Source: Massilia sp. HP4 (GTDB lineage: Bacteria; Pseudomonadota; Gammaproteobacteria; Burkholderiales; Burkholderiaceae_D). Taken from it: DNA of 64,000 bases. Within the stretch, counting starts at the first letter, position 1. Each line of letters opens with the position of its first letter. Made by a program: the position numbers and the translations under genes. The notes under the pieces are model-generated. The model was given only the letters and a program-made list of their open reading frames with translations, did no database searches and had not been told where the DNA came from. The stretch is from assembly GCF_005222695.1 (NCBI RefSeq), contig NZ_STGG01000012.1, positions 489,827 through 553,826 of the forward strand, written 5' to 3'. This document shows positions 61,592 to 64,000 of this stretch, one piece after another.

Positions 61592-62187
61592 AGGTTTGGG
61601 GCGGCAGTTCCGCAGGCTGCGCGACGGCGACCGGCGTAACCCAGCATGGCGAGACCGGCGCCCATCAACAGGATAGTGGACGGCTCGGGCACTTCGCCGG
61701 GCTGTTCAACGTCGGGCGGCTCGACATTAAAGGTGATGGTGCCGAAGTTCCAGACGCCGTCAGCTGCGCCAATAATATCGTCGAAGAAATCGAAGAACTC
61801 CAGGCGCAGAATGCCGTCGACGCCTACGGCGAAATCGAGGTTCGCGGCAACCAGGTCGTAGACGCCGGTATAGTTATCCGTACCTGATTCGTTGACCAAC
61901 GCTCCCGGATAGAAGGTCACGCTCTCGGTCAGCTTCGAGGTCTCGAAAACGAGGCCGATTTCCGATTGCCAGCTCGGCCTGAACGCTGTCACATTGACGT
62001 CGAAGGTGACACTGGTCACCATTGAATTGGCGCCAACGTCGAGCGAGATAACCGTATTGCCAGGATCGTCAAGCTCACTATAGCTCTGGATGCCAGTGAC
62101 ATCGACAACAATGGGGGCGGCGAATACGGACGTGCAGGCAAGAAGCGACATACTGGCAAGCAGCTTGCTTAAGTTGATCAACTTCAT
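61588..62187 (-). CDS. PEP-CTERM sorting-domain protein
   Basis: 199 residues. Signal peptide MKLINLSKLLASMSLLACTSVFAAP, a beta-rich exported domain, and the C-terminal sorting tail VPEPSTILLMGAGLAMLGYAGRRR (PEP motif, membrane span, basic tail), followed by 9 further residues. Such proteins are processed by an exosortase (EpsH type), which is not in this window. Function of the body is unknown; it resembles cohesin-like exported domains in composition only. Tail-to-tail overlap of 4 bp with priA. Confidence 0.88.
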   Translation of the reverse strand: MKLINLSKLLASMSLLACTSVFAAPIVVDVTGIQSYSELDDPGNTVISLDVGANSMVTSVTFDVNVTAFRPSWQSEIGLVFETSKLTESVTFYPGALVNESGTDNYTGVYDLVAANLDFAVGVDGILRLEFFDFFDDIIGAADGVWNFGTITFNVEPPDVEQPGEVPEPSTILLMGAGLAMLGYAGRRRAACGTAAPNL

Positions 62188-62435
62188 GAGATCTCCCTTA
62201 TAGATATAAAGTGCTAATCAAGCAAAAAATGTGCCTCAGAAGGAATGTTTGCCTAACAAACTGATTTCAATACAAAATTAAAATTTCAATATCTCGCAAA
62301 GGGGAGATATGTAAAGTTTCCCGACACCTGTCCCCGGAAAATATCGTATCTCTGCTGGGGGGATTGAAGCTGCATACCGTCACCTGAGAGGACAAAATAG
62401 CGTATCGTTTTGCCAGTCAATCGCGGAGAGCATGA
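62188..62435. other. 248-bp divergent gap between the PEP-CTERM gene and the flavoprotein gene
   Basis: AT-rich, contains the stem ATATCTC-N8-GAGATAT (62289-62310) and CCCGACACCTGTCCCCGG at 62321-62338. The complement of the latter contains GGGGACAG, the core of the RAYT-linked motif. No strong promoter pair was recognised. Confidence 0.45.
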
Positions 62436-63875
62436 ATGAAACAAATGAACGTGGACGTCGCCATCATCGGCACGGGCACCGCCGGCATGACCGCCTATCG
62501 CGCCGCCAAGGCGCAAGGCGCGCGCACGGTGGTGATCGAGAGCGGCCAGTATGGCACCACTTGCGCCCGGGTCGGCTGCATGCCGAGCAAGCTCCTGATC
62601 GCGGCCGCCGAGGCGTCCCACGTGATCGACACCTCGGGCCCGTTCGGCGTCCATGCTTCCGATAAACGCATCGATGGCCGCGCCGTGATGGACCGGGTCA
62701 AACGCGAGCGCGACCGCTTCGTCGGCTTCGTGCTCGAAGGCGTCGAGGCGATGCCGGTGCAAGACCGCCTGCAGGGCCGCGCGCGCTTCACCGGTCCCAA
62801 CACCCTGGTGGTCGACGAGCACACCGAGATCCAGGCCGGCCGCATCGTGATTGCCACCGGCTCGACGCCGCTGCGCCTGCCGCAGCTGGAAAACGTCGGC
62901 CCCGCCATCGTCACCAGCGACGACGTGTTCTATTGGGACGACCTGCCGCGCTCGGTGGCCGTGATCGGCACCGGGGTCATCGGCCTCGAACTGGGCCAGG
63001 CCTTGGCCCGGCTCGGGGTGCGCGTGCGTTTTTACGCGCGCGGCGGCAGCATTGCCAACATCACCGATCCCGAAGTGCTGCGCTGCGCCGGGCGCGTCTT
63101 GATGGAGGAACTCGACATCGCCTTCCAGACCGAGGTGGTGGGGGCGGTGCAAGAGGGCGACGAGGTGGCGCTGACGGTGCGCGACGCGCTGGGCAAGGAC
63201 AGCACCGAGCGCTTCCAGTATGTGTTGATGACGGCCGGCCGCACGCCGAATGTGCACGACCTGGGACTGGAACATACGGGACTGGAGCGGGGGCCGGATG
63301 GCATCCCTGTTTTTGACGCGCGCACCATGCAGTGCGGTACCAGCCATATCTTCATCGCGGGCGATGCCAATAACGAGCGCCCGCTGCTGCACGACGCGGC
63401 CGACCACGGCAAGATCGCCGGCGACAACGCGGGCCGCTATCCGGACGTGCGTCCGGGCCTGCGCCGTGCGCCGATCGCGGTCGCCTTCACCGAGCCGAAT
63501 ATCGCCACCCTGGGCAAGAACTACAAGGCCCTGTGCGCCGGCGGCCAGCGCAAGTTCGCGGTCGGCAGCGTATCGTTCGCCAACCAGGGCCGCAGCCGCG
63601 TGATGTTGCAGAACAAGGGGATGTTGCGGGTGTATGCCGAGTATGGCACCCGGCTGTTCCTGGGCGCCGAGATGATCGCGCCGCGCGCCGAACACCTGGC
63701 CCATCTGCTGTCATGGGCGTTCCAGATGCGGCTGACGGTCGACCAGATGCTCGAGATGCCGTTCTACCACCCGGTGATCGAAGAGGGCGTGCGCACCGCC
63801 CTGCGCGACCTGGCCATCAACCTGTCGAAAGGCGAGAGCCTGACCGACCCGGCCGATACCGAGCCGGGTACCTGA
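62436..63875 (+). CDS. Dihydrolipoyl dehydrogenase-like flavoprotein
   Basis: 479 residues, class I pyridine-nucleotide-disulfide oxidoreductase. FAD site AIIGTGTAGMTAYRAAKAQGA, redox pair Cys43/Cys48 in TTCARVGCMPSKLL, NAD site VAVIGTGVIGLELGQALARLG (near 171), and the active-site His-Glu in FYHPVIEEG (near 444). Functions like LpdA, oxidising dihydrolipoamide or a related dithiol. No 2-oxo-acid dehydrogenase E1/E2 genes are adjacent, so the partner is unknown; a standalone disulfide or quinone reductase role is possible. Alternative start 9 bp downstream (MNVDVAII). Confidence 0.9.
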   Translation: MKQMNVDVAIIGTGTAGMTAYRAAKAQGARTVVIESGQYGTTCARVGCMPSKLLIAAAEASHVIDTSGPFGVHASDKRIDGRAVMDRVKRERDRFVGFVLEGVEAMPVQDRLQGRARFTGPNTLVVDEHTEIQAGRIVIATGSTPLRLPQLENVGPAIVTSDDVFYWDDLPRSVAVIGTGVIGLELGQALARLGVRVRFYARGGSIANITDPEVLRCAGRVLMEELDIAFQTEVVGAVQEGDEVALTVRDALGKDSTERFQYVLMTAGRTPNVHDLGLEHTGLERGPDGIPVFDARTMQCGTSHIFIAGDANNERPLLHDAADHGKIAGDNAGRYPDVRPGLRRAPIAVAFTEPNIATLGKNYKALCAGGQRKFAVGSVSFANQGRSRVMLQNKGMLRVYAEYGTRLFLGAEMIAPRAEHLAHLLSWAFQMRLTVDQMLEMPFYHPVIEEGVRTALRDLAINLSKGESLTDPADTEPGT

Positions 63876-63880
63876 TGCTT

Positions 63881-64000
63881 AAGGAAGCGCTGATTTATTC
63901 ATGGCGGCGGTCTTGGCACGGAAAAAAGCGCCCTGCTGCGTTGTAAATCCTCGCCATACCACGCGGTATGGCTGCGGTTTACGCCTTGCCGGGCGCCTTT
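63881..64000. repeat. Palindromic (MITE-like) repeat, cut by the right edge
   Basis: Starts near AAGGAAGCGCTGATTTATTC (63881-63900). The centre is the perfect stem GCCATACC-ACGC-GGTATGGC (63953-63972). Outer arms from about 63924 and to 64000 are imperfectly complementary (AAAGCGCCC against GGGCGCCTTT). It has no gene and is probably a non-autonomous repeat whose other end lies beyond the window. Confidence 0.6.

Overview
The window is GC-rich, densely coded chromosome from a Betaproteobacterium. Gene content and order (mlaFED-mlaA-mlaC-mlaB, yadGH, bolA/ibaG, murA, his genes, hinT, tatABC) point to Burkholderiales. A RAYT transposase with GGGACAGAGT-type repeats, a PEP-CTERM protein, DUF3297 and a DUF885 protein fit Oxalobacteraceae, most likely a Massilia-like genus. 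That assignment is inferred from gene content and order; no rRNA is present. No tRNA, rRNA, CRISPR array or prophage was seen.

Layout. 1-4025: start of ubiX (runs off the left edge), grxD, two related small membrane proteins, and tex. 4259-9390: an SNF2-family helicase, a LysR regulator divergent from a TSUP exporter, and a DUF3297 protein. 9577-11471: a soluble sensor kinase and an OmpR-type regulator. 11466-12609: a REP-associated tyrosine transposase inside a nested inverted-repeat element, directly upstream of gltB-gltD (12684-18898). 18914-23470: a MocR-type regulator divergent from a redox group (NDH-2-like flavoprotein, polytopic membrane protein, azoreductase). 23830-27643: the Mla phospholipid-transport operon, closed by a strong terminator. 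27810-38640: ABC pair, bolA, murA and the histidine genes hisG-D-C-B-H-A-F-I-E, with a solitary DNA methyltransferase between hisD and hisC. 38821-40846: hinT and tatABC. 41125-49201: a chemosensory cluster (MCP, CheY, STAS, CheA, MCP, CheW, CheR, CheB) with no flagellar genes nearby. 49211-57839 (minus strand): a small secreted protein, a DUF885 protein, and an SNF2 helicase translationally coupled to an S9 peptidase. 57931-61591: hemE and priA, separated by a 547-bp AT-rich gap with DnaA-box-like sequences. 61588-63875: a PEP-CTERM protein and a dihydrolipoyl-dehydrogenase-like flavoprotein. 63881-64000: a palindromic repeat running off the right edge.

How the genes work together. The glt pair makes glutamate, the amino donor for HisC and (through glutamine) HisH. 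HisG to HisE cover histidine synthesis except histinol-phosphate phosphatase, which must lie elsewhere. The Mla operon moves phospholipid between the outer and inner membranes. TatABC exports folded proteins. The che cluster is a complete sensing, phosphorelay and adaptation circuit, but its output is unknown.

Most interesting points: the orphan methyltransferase inside the his operon, the regularly spaced nested repeats around the RAYT gene, the DnaA-box cluster between hemE and priA, the coupled helicase-peptidase pair, the MocR-controlled redox cassette, and the stem-loop-rich leader of the Mla operon.
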